From positions 96,500,477-96,564,476 of the forward strand of contig NC_080170.1 of NCBI RefSeq assembly GCF_950295315.1: DNA of 64,000 nt, given 5' to 3'. Numbering within the stretch: the first letter of the stretch is position 1; each line of letters opens with the position of its first letter. The translations under genes were made by a program, and so were the position numbers. The DNA comes from Erinaceus europaeus (taxonomy: Eukaryota; Chordata; Mammalia; Eulipotyphla; Erinaceidae). The notes beneath the pieces were generated by a model, which saw only the letters and a program-made list of their open reading frames with translations, did no database searches and was not told where the DNA came from. Shown piece by piece: positions 1 through 10,659 of this stretch.

Positions 1-1632
1 AATGATTTTGTAGCCTGACACCTTGCTGTATTGCCTAATAACTTCCAGTAGTTTTCTGCTGGATTCTTTAGGTTTTACTATGTATACTATCCTATCATCT
101 GCAAATAGAGAGAGTTTGACTTCTTTCCTTCCTATCTGTATTCCTTTGATTTCTTTCTCTTGCCAGATTACTATGGCAAGAACTTCCAATAATATTTTGA
201 TGAGTAATGGTGATAATAGACAGCCCTGTCTAGTCCCTAATCTGGGGGGGAATGCCTTCAGCTTCTGTCCATTGAGTATGATGTTGGCTGTAGGTTTGCT
301 CTACGTGGACTCCACTATTGTGAGGAATTTCCCAACTATTCCCATTTTTGTAGCATTTTGAGCATGAATGGGTGTTGGATTTTGTCAAAGGCTTTCTCTG
401 CATCTATTGAGATAATCATGTGGTGTTTGGTTTTGCTTTTATTGATGTGGTGAATGACAATGATTGACTTACCTATTTTGAACTAGCCTTGCATTCCTGA
501 GATAAATCCCACTTGGTCGTGATGGATGATCTTTTTGATATACTGCTGTTTCCGGTTGGCCAGGATCTTGTTTAATATTTTGGCATCTATGTTCATCAGA
601 TATTTTGGTCTGTAGTTTTCCTTTTTTGTTGCATCCCTATCTAGTTTTGGTATCAGGGTGATGTTGGCTTCATAGAAGGTGAAAGGGAGTGTTCCTTTTT
701 CTTTGATTTTGTGGAAGACCTTTAGAAGTATAGGTATTAGCTGTTTCCAAAAGTTTTGTAGAATTCATTTGTGAAGCCATCTGGTTGAGGACTTTTGTTG
801 TTGGGAAAATTCTTAATAAGTATTTTTATTTCTTTGTCTGTGACTGGTGCATTTAGTTTTTGTAGTTCTTCTTGGTTCAGTTTTGGAAGGGCATGTTTCT
901 AGGAATTCTTCCATTTCCTCTAGATTCTCTAGCTTGGTGGCGTATAGTTCTTCATAGAAGTTTCACATGATTTTCTGGATTTCTGTGGTTTCAGTTGTGA
1001 TATCTCCTCTGTCATTTACAATTCTATTAATTTGAATCTTCTCCCCCCCCCCTTTTTTTAAGTGAGTCTGGCTAGTTGTTTGTCAATCCTGTTTAATTTT
1101 CCAAAGAACCAACATATGGCTTCATTGATCTTTTGTATTGTTCTCTTATTTTTGATGTTGTTTATTTCTGCTCTAATTTTAGTGATTTCTGTCCTTCTGG
1201 TTGCTTTAGGGTTCCTTTGCTCCGTTTCCTCTAAGTCCTTAAGGTGTGCAGTAAGGTCATTTGAGCTTTTTCTTGTTGTTTAATATGTGATTGTATGGCT
1301 ATGAGTTTCCCTCTCAATACTGCTTTAGCTGTGTCAAATATTTTGATAGGTTGTGTCTTCATTTTCATTTGTTTCCAGGAACATTTGAATTTCTTCCTTG
1401 AATGTCTCTCTGATCTAGCAGTTCTTAAGCAATATGTTGTTGATTTTACAAATTCTGTTTTTGTCAGCCCAAGAGTGAGTTATGGGACTGTATTTTGGAG
1501 TCACTCTGAGTAGACCATGTTCACCCTCCCAGAGACAGCCTGGTATCTTACCCTATCCAGAGAATCCCAGGTTGCAAGCTGCTGCCTCATAGCAGCTGTG
1601 GCTCCAAATTGGCCATCTTGGCTCCACCCCCC
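1..1632 (-). mobile_element. L1 LINE, internally deleted (5' end joined to ORF2)
   Basis: Antisense L1 running off the left edge. Read on the minus strand, positions 1632-1511 resemble an L1 5'UTR start (GGAGCCAAGATGGCC). The next part, 1510-1, is ORF2: a segment after the endonuclease with residues like KEEIQMFLETNENEDTTYQN, then reverse transcriptase including the catalytic FADD at 94-105. The rest of the 5'UTR, all of ORF1 and most of the endonuclease are missing. Stops and frame breaks (for example near 1330-1420) show it is dead. A C/T run lies at 1043-1060. No ORF on either strand here should be called a gene. Confidence 0.9.
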
Positions 1633-1869
1633 ACATCAGAATTTCTTACCATCAGTTTCATGATCATCATTTACCATTACACACATACTTGAAAAAGAAT
1701 ACTATTATCTCAAATATCAAAGAATTGTAAAAAATCTCCCTCTCTCTCTCTCCCTAATTCATGAGACATTATCTCTCATATGTGATAAATAAAATGTTAA
1801 GGAAAAAAAAAGCAGGTGAGAGTGCTGAGCTGGGTAGACAAAGTCAGTTTCTTTCAACCTAATTTTCTT

Positions 1870-3311
1870 TTTTATTTATTTATTAAAAGGAAACATTGAC
1901 AAAATCATAGGATAAGAGGGGTACAACTTCACACAATTCCCAGTGGTTTTTTTTTTTTCTTCCTGAGCCTGAAATCTGATATGCAGGTAGATCCTAATTA
2001 TTGTCTGGGGAGATGATTTCTTGCCTGGGAAAAGGATCAGAAAACTGGATCAGGGAAGAGAGTAGCTCCTTAATATGGGAAAGGGGTATAAATATTGTTG
2101 ACTGCAAACCCCATTAATTTGATGTGATCTGGGCCCCATAATTAACTTAGGAGTCTGTGTGTGCTGTGCATTCCTCTAGATCTGAACTCACATACTGTGG
2201 TCAAGAGTAGGAACATTCCAAGCTACCCCAATATCAACCCATCTTCCTCAGGTGTAGCATAGAGTATGTTGTCCATCCTCACTTTGGAGGATGGAACATT
2301 CTCTACCATTGTTAACCCAAGTTGAGGTCAAGGTCCTATGTGGGGCCCACAAAGGGGTCTATTTTGTTGTTCCTGATAGAGATGACCAGTAACTATGGAG
2401 AGAGGGATTTATTTGAGTTCTAGGCCCATTTTGTCTGTTTGGGAATCTCAGGACTCCCCGACTAGGACCCCAGCTGATGGGGTGTCCTGATAGTGACTAA
2501 AGAGTCATCGTTAAAGTATGCTGGTCTCTTGCCTTTATTCAGCATTTGCAGTACTTACTTTGCTAAGGTTAGTTTTGGAGTGAGTGAGAGAACTGTAATA
2601 GGAAGTAGGTGAGGAGGGTATTTAAGTCTAAGTGGACACTATTTCATTATGAACTTGATACTGACTCACTACAGACTATTGTGTGTTTTTGCTTTCAGGT
2701 ATATATACTGCCCTAATTTATGGATACATGTAAACATATGTTTTATCTAAGGGGACCTCATCTATATCTAGGTTTGGGGCTTTTTTAGGAAGTGAACCAC
2801 CTGGAATGGAGTTAGAGAATACCATGAAAGGAAAGGTCTCATCCAAGTGATGAGGGTGAAGGGTTGGCATTCCATGTCTGACGTCTCTGGACACAGTCTA
2901 AGGTGAAGCATGCTGAGATGGTACTCCTTTCATTGATTAGGTTGGAACAGGTAGATGCAATAGCATTTGGTATGACTTGAGAGAAGTATGCCAGGAAGTG
3001 AGCCCCATCCCAGAGGTTCCAGGATTGGGAGAAACATAGGCTCTATAGAGGAAGTGGGAGATTCCTGTTGTAATAGACAGTTATTTCAGTAATCATATTG
3101 TTTGTCAGTTTAACTTTGAAAAATCCCGTTGTTAGGATTTTCTGTATCATACACTCCATCACCGTGTTTTATGTCCTTTGGCATTACTTGCATATAGCTT
3201 GGCCACCGGTTGCTTCTTTTCTCTCTGGTCTAGGCTTTTGAGAGAGTCAACATATCCAAGACTCAGCTTATGTTTTAAAAAGACTCAGTCTTGCTTTAAA
3301 AAGTTTGAGAC
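1870..3311 (-). mobile_element. L1 long 3'UTR fragment, 3' part
   Basis: Old L1-derived 3'UTR on the minus strand with its A-tail (T-rich on plus) at about 1865-1890. Together with 4928-5049 it forms one ~1.56-kb insertion bounded by an 18-bp direct repeat, TTTCAACCTAATTTTCTT, at 1852-1869 and 5050-5067. Related copies lie at 13.5, 16.4, 16.9 and 31.3 kb. L1 origin is inferred because the copy at 13520-14590 continues at its 5' side into sequence matching the end of L1 (CAGAAGTTGA, then CACCAAAGTAAAA). Confidence 0.8.
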
Positions 3312-3568
3312 GGGAGGCAGTAGTGCAGGGGGTTAAGCGCACGTGGTGCAAAGTGAAAGTACTGGCTGAAGGATCCCGGTTCAAGCCCCTTGCTCCCCAC
3401 CTGCCGGGGAGTCGCTTCACAAGTGGTGAAGCAGGTCTGAAGGTGTCTGTCTTTCTCTGTCCCTCTTTGTCTTCCCCTCCTCTCTCCATTTCTCGCTATC
3501 CTATACAGCAACAATAATAACTACAACAATAAAACAACAAGGCAACAAAAAGGGACTAAAAAAAATAA
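3312..3568 (+). mobile_element. SINE A, 5' half of a SINE-L1 chimera
   Basis: Complete tRNA-derived SINE: A-box region near 3320-3340, B box GGTTCAAGCC near 3380, pyrimidine-rich body, and CAACAA-type tail. It has no target duplication of its own. Its left edge abuts AGTTTGAGAC (3302-3311) and the matching copy occurs only at 4918-4927, after the L1 part. SINE and L1 therefore appear to have inserted as one molecule. Confidence 0.9.
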
Positions 3569-4917
3569 GTAGGGCACCAAAGTAAAAACCCAGTGGTGAG
3601 GGGTAGACATGTAGCTTCCTGGGCCAGTGGGAGGTGGGAGTGGGCGAGAGGGATGGGTCACAGTCCTTTGGTGGTGGGAATGGTGTTTATGTACACTCCT
3701 AGCAAAATGTAGACATATAAATCAGTAGTTAATTAATATGAGAGGGGGAAATCAATTGTATGTCTCAAAGTTTCTCAAAAGACAAACTGAATCTTTTTAA
3801 TATATAGGCTACGTATTTGATATGCGGACTCTCTCAAAAGCCTAGACCAAGTAGATTAGAAGCTTCCAATAGCACAGCTATATACAAGATACTGGGTACT
3901 GTACAGCAAACCATAACAAAGGGACTTTTCAAAGTTAACCCAATTAACAAATAATGTGATAATAATAATAATAATAACTATTGATTGTCTTTTTGAACCC
4001 TAAGACAGCAGGAACCTCACATCTTCACTATAGAGCCCCTACTTCCCCCAGTCCTGGCACCCTTGGATAGGGCCCACTTTCCCATATGCATCTCCCAATC
4101 CAAACCAAATAATATTGCATCCGCCGATCACAACCTAACCAAAGCAACGATTGCCATCTCAACATGCTTCACCTCAGAGTGTATCCAGAGACTTCACGTG
4201 TGGAATGACAACCCTTCAGCTTCATTACTCGGGTGAGACCTTTCCTTTTATAGTACACTCTAATTTCATCTCAGGTAGTTCACTTTCTAACAAAGTCCCA
4301 TAACCTAGATATACACCAGTTTCTGTGAGAGAGAGCTTATGTGCACACGTATCCATAAACTACTGCAAAATATATACCTGAAAGCAGGATTACACTAGAG
4401 TTTGCAGTGAGTACCTCCCTAACACTTCCTCTCCACTATTCCAAGCTTGGGATCCATGATTGCTCAATAAATTGTTTGGCTTCATATGTTAACTCTCTTT
4501 TCAATCACCAGGTTCCAGATGCCACCAGGATGCTGGCTAGGCTTCCCTGGATTAAAGACCCCGCCAATGTGTCCTGGAGCTCAGCTTCCCCAGAGACACA
4601 CCCTACTAGGGAAAGAGAGAGGCAGACTGGGGGTATGGACCCACCAGTCAACGCCCATGTTCAGCGGGGAAGCAATTACAGAAGCCAGACCTTCTACCTT
4701 CTGCAACCCTCAAGGACCCTGGGTCCATGCTCCCAGAGGGCTAGAGAATGGGAAAGCTACCATGGGAGGGGGTGGGTTATGGGGATTGGGTGGTGGGAAT
4801 TGTGTGGAGATGTACCCCTCCTACCTTATGCTTTTGTTCACTAATCCTTTCTTAAATAAAAAATTTAAAAATTAAAAAAAAATTAAAAAAAATAAAAGAA
4901 AAAAAAAAGATAAAAAT
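3569..4917 (+). mobile_element. L1 long 3'UTR, 3' half of a SINE-L1 chimera
   Basis: Starts in the L1 motif GGGCACCAAAGTAAAAACCC, runs through about 1.3 kb of the long 3'UTR and ends with AATAAA and an A-rich tail at 4854-4917. A 145-codon frame (4407-4844) and an overlapping 130-codon frame (4486-4875) are open and both recur in sister copies, but no start context or known domain supports a protein. The body forms a long inverted repeat with 5575-6730. Confidence 0.85.
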
Positions 4918-4927
4918 AGTTTGAGAC

Positions 4928-5049
4928 ATTCAATCAGTTTTCCCCCTTTCATATTATTAAGTAGTGATACATCTGACTACAAATTAATAGGAGTGTACAT
5001 AAACACCATTCCTACCACCAAAAGACTGTATCCCAGCTCTTTGAATATT
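4928..5049 (-). mobile_element. L1 long 3'UTR fragment, 5' part
   Basis: Continuation of 1870-3311 beyond the chimera; begins after the duplicated AGTTTGAGAC and ends at the 18-bp target duplication 5050-5067. Confidence 0.75.
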
Positions 5050-5067
5050 TTTCAACCTAATTTTCTT

Positions 5068-5536
5068 AATTATTTTTATTTAGAATACTTTTTGCTTGTT
5101 GTTTATGTTGTGGTAGGGATCAAACTCAGGGGTTCACACATTTAAGTTTTGCACACTATTGCTGAGCTATATTCCAGAGTTCTATTATAATTTCTTTGTT
5201 TTTACCTTTTATTTTTAATGATAAAGTTCTCATGCAATGTCTGGAAAAATTAGAATATATGATAAGTTTGACACATATTTCTGTATTTTGATTCATGTTT
5301 ACGGTTTTGAAATATTTAACCTGTTCATTAGTACTTTTTATTCACTAAATAGAACCAATGTAGTTGCATTTTAAAAATATAATTTTTTATCTTGATTTTG
5401 TAGGTGTATCAATTTTCTCCTCAATAATAATATGAATTAACAAAGTCAACTTTCTGATTTAAACTCATATATATTGTAAGATATTCTAGATATTTTGAGT
5501 AAATACATACATAGAAAATAGCACTATTCTAATGTG
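5068..5536. other. Non-coding stretch with an old tRNA-like SINE relic
   Basis: AT-rich and without a plausible gene. At about 5095-5186 the minus strand reads as a degraded tRNA-type SINE: TATAGCTCAGCAATAG as an A-box-like part and GAGTTTGATCCC as the B box. The rest shows no recognisable element. Confidence 0.5.
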
Positions 5537-5550
5537 AATATTTTGTATTT

Positions 5551-6730
5551 TTTAATTTTTTTTTAATTTATTTAAGAAAGGATTAATTAACAAAACCATA
5601 GGGTAGGAGGGGTACAACTCCACACAATTCCCACCACCCAATTTCCATATCCCACCCCCTCCCCTGATAGCTTTCCCATTCTCTATCTCTCTGGGAGCAT
5701 GGACCCAGGGTCATTGTGGGTTGCAGAAGGTAGAAGGTCTGGCTTCTGTAATTGCTTCCCCGCTGAACATGGGCATTGACTGGTCGGTCCATACTCCCAG
5801 TCTGCCTCTCTCTTTCCCTGGTAGGGTGTGTCTCTGGGGAAGCTGAGCTCCAGGACAAAATGGTGGGGTCTTCAATCCAGGGAAGCCTGGCCAGCATCCT
5901 GGTGGCATCTGGAACCTGGTGACTGAAAAGAGAGTTAACATACGAAGCCAAACAAATTGTTGAGCAATCATGGATCCCAAGCTTGGAATAGTGGAGAGGA
6001 AGTGTTAGGGAGGTACTCACTGCAAACTCTAGTGTACTTCTGCTTTCAGGTATATATTTTGCAATAGTTTATGGATACGTGTGAACATAAGCACTCTCTC
6101 ACAGAAACTGGTGTATATCTAGGTTATGGGACTTTGTTAGAAAGTGAACCACCTGAGATGGAATTAGAGTATACTATGAAAGGAAAGGTCTCACGTGAGT
6201 AATGAAGCTGAAGGGTTGTCATTCCACACGTGAAGTCTCTGGACACAGTCTGAGGAGAAGCATGTTGAGGTGGCAATCATTGTGTTGGTTAGGTTGTGAT
6301 CGGCGGATGCAATATTATTTGGTATGGATTGGGAGAGGCATACGGGAAAGTGGGCCCTATCCAAGGGTTCCAGGACTGGGGGAAGTAGGGGCTCTATAGT
6401 GGAGATGTGAGGTTCCTGCTGTCTTAGGGTTCAAAAAGACAATCGATAGTTAATGTTATCATCACATTATTTGGTAATTGGGTTAACTTTGAAAAGTCCT
6501 TTTGTGATGGTTTGCTGTACATTATCCAGTATCTTGTATATAGCTGTGCTATTGAATGATTCTGATCGACTTGGTCTAGGCTTTTGAGAGAGTCCGCATA
6601 TCAAATACGTAGCCTATATATTAAAAAGATTCAGTTTGTGTTTTGAAAAACTTTGAGACATACAATTGATTTTCCCCCTCTCATATTAATTAACTACTGA
6701 TTTATATGTCTACATTTTGCTAGGAATGTA
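5551..6730 (-). mobile_element. L1 long 3'UTR, 3' half of second SINE-L1 chimera
   Basis: Minus-strand copy of the same L1 3'UTR as 3569-4917, closely similar where I compared them (about 95% over 200 bases around the middle). Its A-tail lies at 5551-5580. The open frame 5583-6020 is the counterpart of 4407-4844. An imperfect duplication AATA(T/A)TTTGTATTTTTT flanks the whole unit at 5537 and 7069. Confidence 0.85.
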
Positions 6731-6798
6731 TTTAAATATTTTATATTATTAAATATTTATATTATTAAATATTAAATATTTAATAAACATTTAAAAAT
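6731..6798. repeat. AT-rich spacer in the second chimera
   Basis: Repeats of TTAAATATT/TATTAAAT between the SINE tail and the L1 part. It replaces the L1 segment that in the first chimera holds GGTGGTGGGAATGG. Either the junction was elsewhere or the A/T tail expanded here. Confidence 0.6.
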
Positions 6799-7067
6799 AT
6801 TTATTTATTTATTTATTCACTTTTGTTGCCTTTGTTGTTTTATTGTTGTAGTTATTTATGTCGTCATTGTTAAATAGGACAGACAGAAATCGAGAGAGGA
6901 GGGCAAGACAGACAGGGAGAGAGAAGATAGACACCTACAGACCTGCTTCTCTGCCTGTGAAGCAACTCCCCTGTAGGTGAGGAGCCGGGGTTCTAACCCG
7001 GATCCTTATGCAGTCCTTGCACTTTGCTCCACCTGCACTTAACCTGCTGTGCTACCGCCCAACTCCC
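6799..7067 (-). mobile_element. SINE A, 5' half of second SINE-L1 chimera
   Basis: Full-length SINE A in the same orientation as the L1 part that follows it, as in the first chimera. Its outer edge at 7067 abuts the right copy of the target duplication. No duplication lies between SINE and L1. Confidence 0.9.
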
Positions 7068-7083
7068 AAATAATTTGTATTTT

Positions 7084-7497
7084 TTTTAATTCTATTATAC
7101 ATAGAAATTATGAAAGGAAATATAAGTAATTATTTTACTATTATTATAATGTACTGGTTATAATGTATATGATATACTGAGTAAAGTTACACATTTCCAT
7201 TATTTTCAAAGTATATTTTTATGATCTAGGTTTCATATTTTTCCACTTTATTGGAGCATGATGGTTTCTTATTTAATGAAAATTTTATGAGTACTTTTAA
7301 GTTACACTATTTTTTTATTTAGTTTAAAAGTCAGTCTCTGTTGACAAGTCAGACATTAGTCTGAGTGTATGTTCCTTTGAAGTTATTTTAGAAAAAATTT
7401 ATTATCAGATACTTTCTAGTGAAGTGACAATAATTATGATAATAGGTTATTGAAAGTAAATTTGCTAGAGAATATTTAACTTCTAGAAAGATAAAAA
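7084..7497. other. Unassigned AT-rich DNA
   Basis: No repeat I recognise, no splice-bounded open frame, and no other signal seen. Confidence 0.5.
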
Positions 7498-7507
7498 CTA
7501 TTTTCAG

Positions 7508-7776
7508 GGGAGTCGAGCAGTAGTGCAGCAGGTTAAGCGCAAGTGGTGCAAAGCACAAGGACCAGCTTAAGGATCCTGGTTCGACCCCCTGGCTCCACAC
7601 CTGCAAGGGAGTCACTTCACAAGGGGTGAAGCAAGTCTGCAGATGTCTTTCTTTCTCTGCCCCTCTCTGTCTTCTCCTTCTCTCTCCATTTCTCTCTATC
7701 CTATCCAACAGCAATAAAAAGGGCAACAAAAATGGACATAGAATGGAATAAAAAAAATCTAAAAAAAAACAACAAC
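7508..7776 (+). mobile_element. SINE A with target duplication
   Basis: Clean tRNA-derived SINE starting GGGAGTCGAGC, B box GGTTCGACCC, A-rich tail. Direct repeats CTATTTTCAG at 7498-7507 and 7777-7786 mark the insertion. Confidence 0.95.
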
Positions 7777-7786
7777 CTATTTTCAG

Positions 7787-8100
7787 TAGTTAAAAGAAGT
7801 AATTTTGTGACTGCCATTCAACACAGTCTCTGTTTCAAGATGTATGCACTAATTCTTTCATTCCCCAACCCCTTTGTTATATCCTTTTGATTGTTTCCAC
7901 TAAAGTCAGTGGAGCTCAGTGATCAATCATATCCAAAAGAAGTGACAGAAGTGTGTGTGGCAGGGGCAGACATCTGGTACGTTAACTATTAGATCACGCA
8001 TACAGCAGCTGATGACAACAGACAGGCCTCTACAAAAAAGAGCAGCAACCTCAGGTGCTTATTTATAATGCAAGACTGAGGATACACATGTTGCCATAGA
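7787..8100. other. Unassigned single-copy-looking DNA
   Basis: No recognisable repeat or gene signal; it ends at the target duplication of the L1 cluster. Confidence 0.5.
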
Positions 8101-8114
8101 AACACCCAGTTTCA

Positions 8115-8744
8115 ATGTAAATTGGTCCAACCTCTGTGGAGAACAGTCTGGAGAACTCTCAGAAGGCTAGAAATGGACCTACCCTATGATCCTGCAATTC
8201 CTCTCCTGTGGATATATTCTAAGAAACCTAACACACCCATCCAAAAAGATCTGTGTACACATATGTTCTTAGCAGCACAATTTGTAATAGCCAAAACCTG
8301 GAGGCAACCCAGATGTCCAACAACAGATGAGTGGCTGAGAAAGTTATGGTATATATACACAGTGGAATATTTCTCAGCTATAAAATGATGACTTCACCAT
8401 TTTCAGCCGATCCTGGATGGACCTTGGAAAATTCATGTTAAGTGAAATAAGTCAGAAACAGAAGGATAAATATGGGATGATCTCACTCGCAGGCAGAAGT
8501 TGAAAAACATGATCAGAAGAGAAAATGCAAGTAGAACCTAAACTGGAATTAGTGTATTGCAACAAAGTAAAAGACTCTGGGGTGGGTGGGTGGGGAGAAT
8601 ACAGGTCCAAGAAGAATGACAGAGGACCTAGTGGGGATTGTATTGTTATATGGAAATCTGAGAAATGTTATGCATGTACACACTGTTGTATTTACTGTCA
8701 AGTGTAAAACATTAATTCCCCAATAAAGAAATTTAAAAAAAAAC
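8115..8744 (+). mobile_element. L1 3' end, unit 1 of 3
   Basis: 5'-truncated young-looking L1. It opens in the ORF2 C-terminal region (TGTAAATTGGT, then ATATACACAGTGGAATA), continues through a short 3'UTR (CAAAGTAAAAGACTCTGG) and ends with CAATAAAG plus A-tail. The left target duplication AACACCCAGTTTCA is at 8101-8114, and a variant copy follows the tail at 8744-8757. Confidence 0.93.
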
Positions 8745-8757
8745 CACCCAGTTTCAA

Positions 8758-8998
8758 GATCAGAAGAGAAAACACAAGTAGAACCTAAACTGGAATTGGT
8801 GTATTGCACCAAAGTAAAAGACTCTGGGGTGGGTGAGGGTAGTGGTAAAAATACAAGTCCAAAAAGGATGACAGAGGACCTAGTGGGGGTTATATTGTAT
8901 ATGGAAAACTGAGAAATGTTATGCATGTACAAACTATTATATTTACTGTTGAATGTAAAACATTAATTCCCCAATAAAGAAATTTTTAAAAAAAGGAA
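8758..8998 (+). mobile_element. L1 3' end, unit 2 of 3
   Basis: About 240 bp of the same 3'UTR, starting GATCAGAAGAG immediately after the internal copy of the target sequence and ending in CAATAAAG plus A-tail. Confidence 0.9.
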
Positions 8999-9002
8999 AG
9001 AA

Positions 9003-9235
9003 AAGCAAACACAAGTAAAACCTGAACTGGAGTAGGTGTATTGCACCAAAGTAAAAGACTCTGGGGTGGGGGTGGGGGTGGGGGAGTACAGGTCCAAAAA
9101 GGAGGACTGAGGACCTAGTGGGGGTTGTATTGTTATGTGGAAAACTGAGAAATGTTATGCATGTACAAACTATTGTATTTACTGTAAAATGTAAAACACT
9201 AATTTCTCAATAAAATTTTTTTTAATGTTTAAAAA
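9003..9235 (+). mobile_element. L1 3' end, unit 3 of 3
   Basis: Third copy of the terminal ~235 bp, slightly more diverged, with an A-tail. It is followed by the right target duplication AACACCCAGTTTCA at 9236-9249. Confidence 0.9.
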
Positions 9236-9249
9236 AACACCCAGTTTCA

Positions 9250-10280
9250 GTGACTGTAAAAAGACAGTGCACATTTTTAAGTAGCTCTTTTCAAACACTT
9301 AACACATACACCATTCTACACTATTCCTTCCATTGTTGGGTAAAGTAGGAGATGATTTTCTAATGGAAAGGATGCACAACTGGGTCTAAGAAAAATGTAT
9401 GTATTTAATAAATAACATCATTAGACTGAAAAAATATTCACTTGTCAAAGAGGGTAGGTATATAGGAATAACTTGAAAGCATTGTGTTCTAGCATCTTTT
9501 TTTAAAAAAAATAGTTTTTATTCTTAAAGAATTCAGTGCAGTATCTCCTGGGGCTATTCCTCTTATGAGTTTTCGAAAGTCCTGGTAGCAGAGTAGAAAT
9601 GAACTGAAAGTCCAGACTTCCACATAGCTTTTCATTACCGCTGACTCCAGACTTCTTCAGATAATAGCAGATAAAGTTCAAAACCATAATTTCCCTCCAA
9701 CAAATAAGAATTGGAATTCCAGAAAGTTAATAGGGCTTTTTCATCTTAACCCAACTCTGTGATCTAATTTCAGATAGCGGGAAATATGCCAACTTTAGCG
9801 GCTAATTAGAGTTATTCATGGGAAATTATTTGTAGCCAACCTTTAATCTCATATAGCAAAGAGCATGACAGTGTTGGCAGCATAAGCACTGGTGACATGG
9901 ATGTTGGAATGATTCTTCGAAAAGGGCGCAAGAAAAAAAGTAGTTGCATTTTGATTATGCAATTTGCTTGGTTGAAAAATTTCTCAAAATGCAAAATGTT
10001 AATTGTGGATGAATTTAGTCACAGTTCACGTTTTTCTACTTTGATAATGGAAGCTGAGTGTGCACATCAGTCTAGTAGGAGTGTCTTTTTCTCATGTATC
10101 TTGAAACTGAATAATAATTGTGGAGCAGGCTGGCACTAGCATTGCTACTTAGGATTGTATTTGATTTATTAAATTTAAATTGCTTTAAGATTAAATTATA
10201 AACCTCTCCTTTGTTGCTGTAGTTATACTCATTTGAAACTTAATACTATTTTACCAAAGAAGATTTCACCCTAATGTAAA
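9250..10280. other. Repeat-poor unassigned DNA
   Basis: No mobile element recognised. Short open frames (9502-9687 minus, 9897-10139 plus) lack splice context and family resemblance, so I do not call them. It could hold conserved non-coding sequence; alignment would tell. Confidence 0.5.
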
Positions 10281-10400
10281 GTCCTAGAAGTGTGGACTGA
10301 TTTGTCTATTTAGCTCACTACTATATCCCCAAAGACCACTGTAAGATTTGTGGAATATAAACGGTTACTTACTGTATATTTATTTAGTGAATGGTAGGTA
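10281..10400 (+). mobile_element. Probable L2 3' end relic
   Basis: Degraded match to the ancient L2 terminus: TTTGTCTATTTAGCTCACTA, ATATCCCCAAAGACC, and a final TATTTATTTAGTGAATGG, in the expected order and spacing. Confidence 0.6.
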
Positions 10401-10659
10401 GAACAGGATGTATTTGAGGATAAAAAGCCATGCTGTTATCTGTGGTATTTGTGCAGCCCAGCAGTTTGTGTCTGTAATAGGTTGAAATCTCTGAAAGGAA
10501 GGGCATAGCATCTATATAGGCTGCTGAATTTTCCCTGCTAAAATTTTTAAATGTTTCTCATAAAGGCCCAATAAAATAGAAGTTTAATGATTATAAAATT
10601 CTCCTGAACATTACAGAAGAAAAATAAGTGAGCAGTAGAGATTTATAATAACGATAATA

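Noticed and set aside
23..361. 112-codon plus-strand open frame
   Set aside because: It is the complement of L1 reverse transcriptase (FADD at 94-105 on the other strand).
3312..3400. tRNA gene
   Set aside because: A- and B-box motifs are present but the cloverleaf is not intact and the sequence continues into a SINE body; the same holds for the other SINE heads.
3268..3517. Recurrent MERGGED/TERNGERRGRQ-type peptides here and near 7.4, 30.8, 34.2, 43.0, 50.5 and 51.5 kb
   Set aside because: They are antisense translations of the same SINE pyrimidine body, not a protein family.
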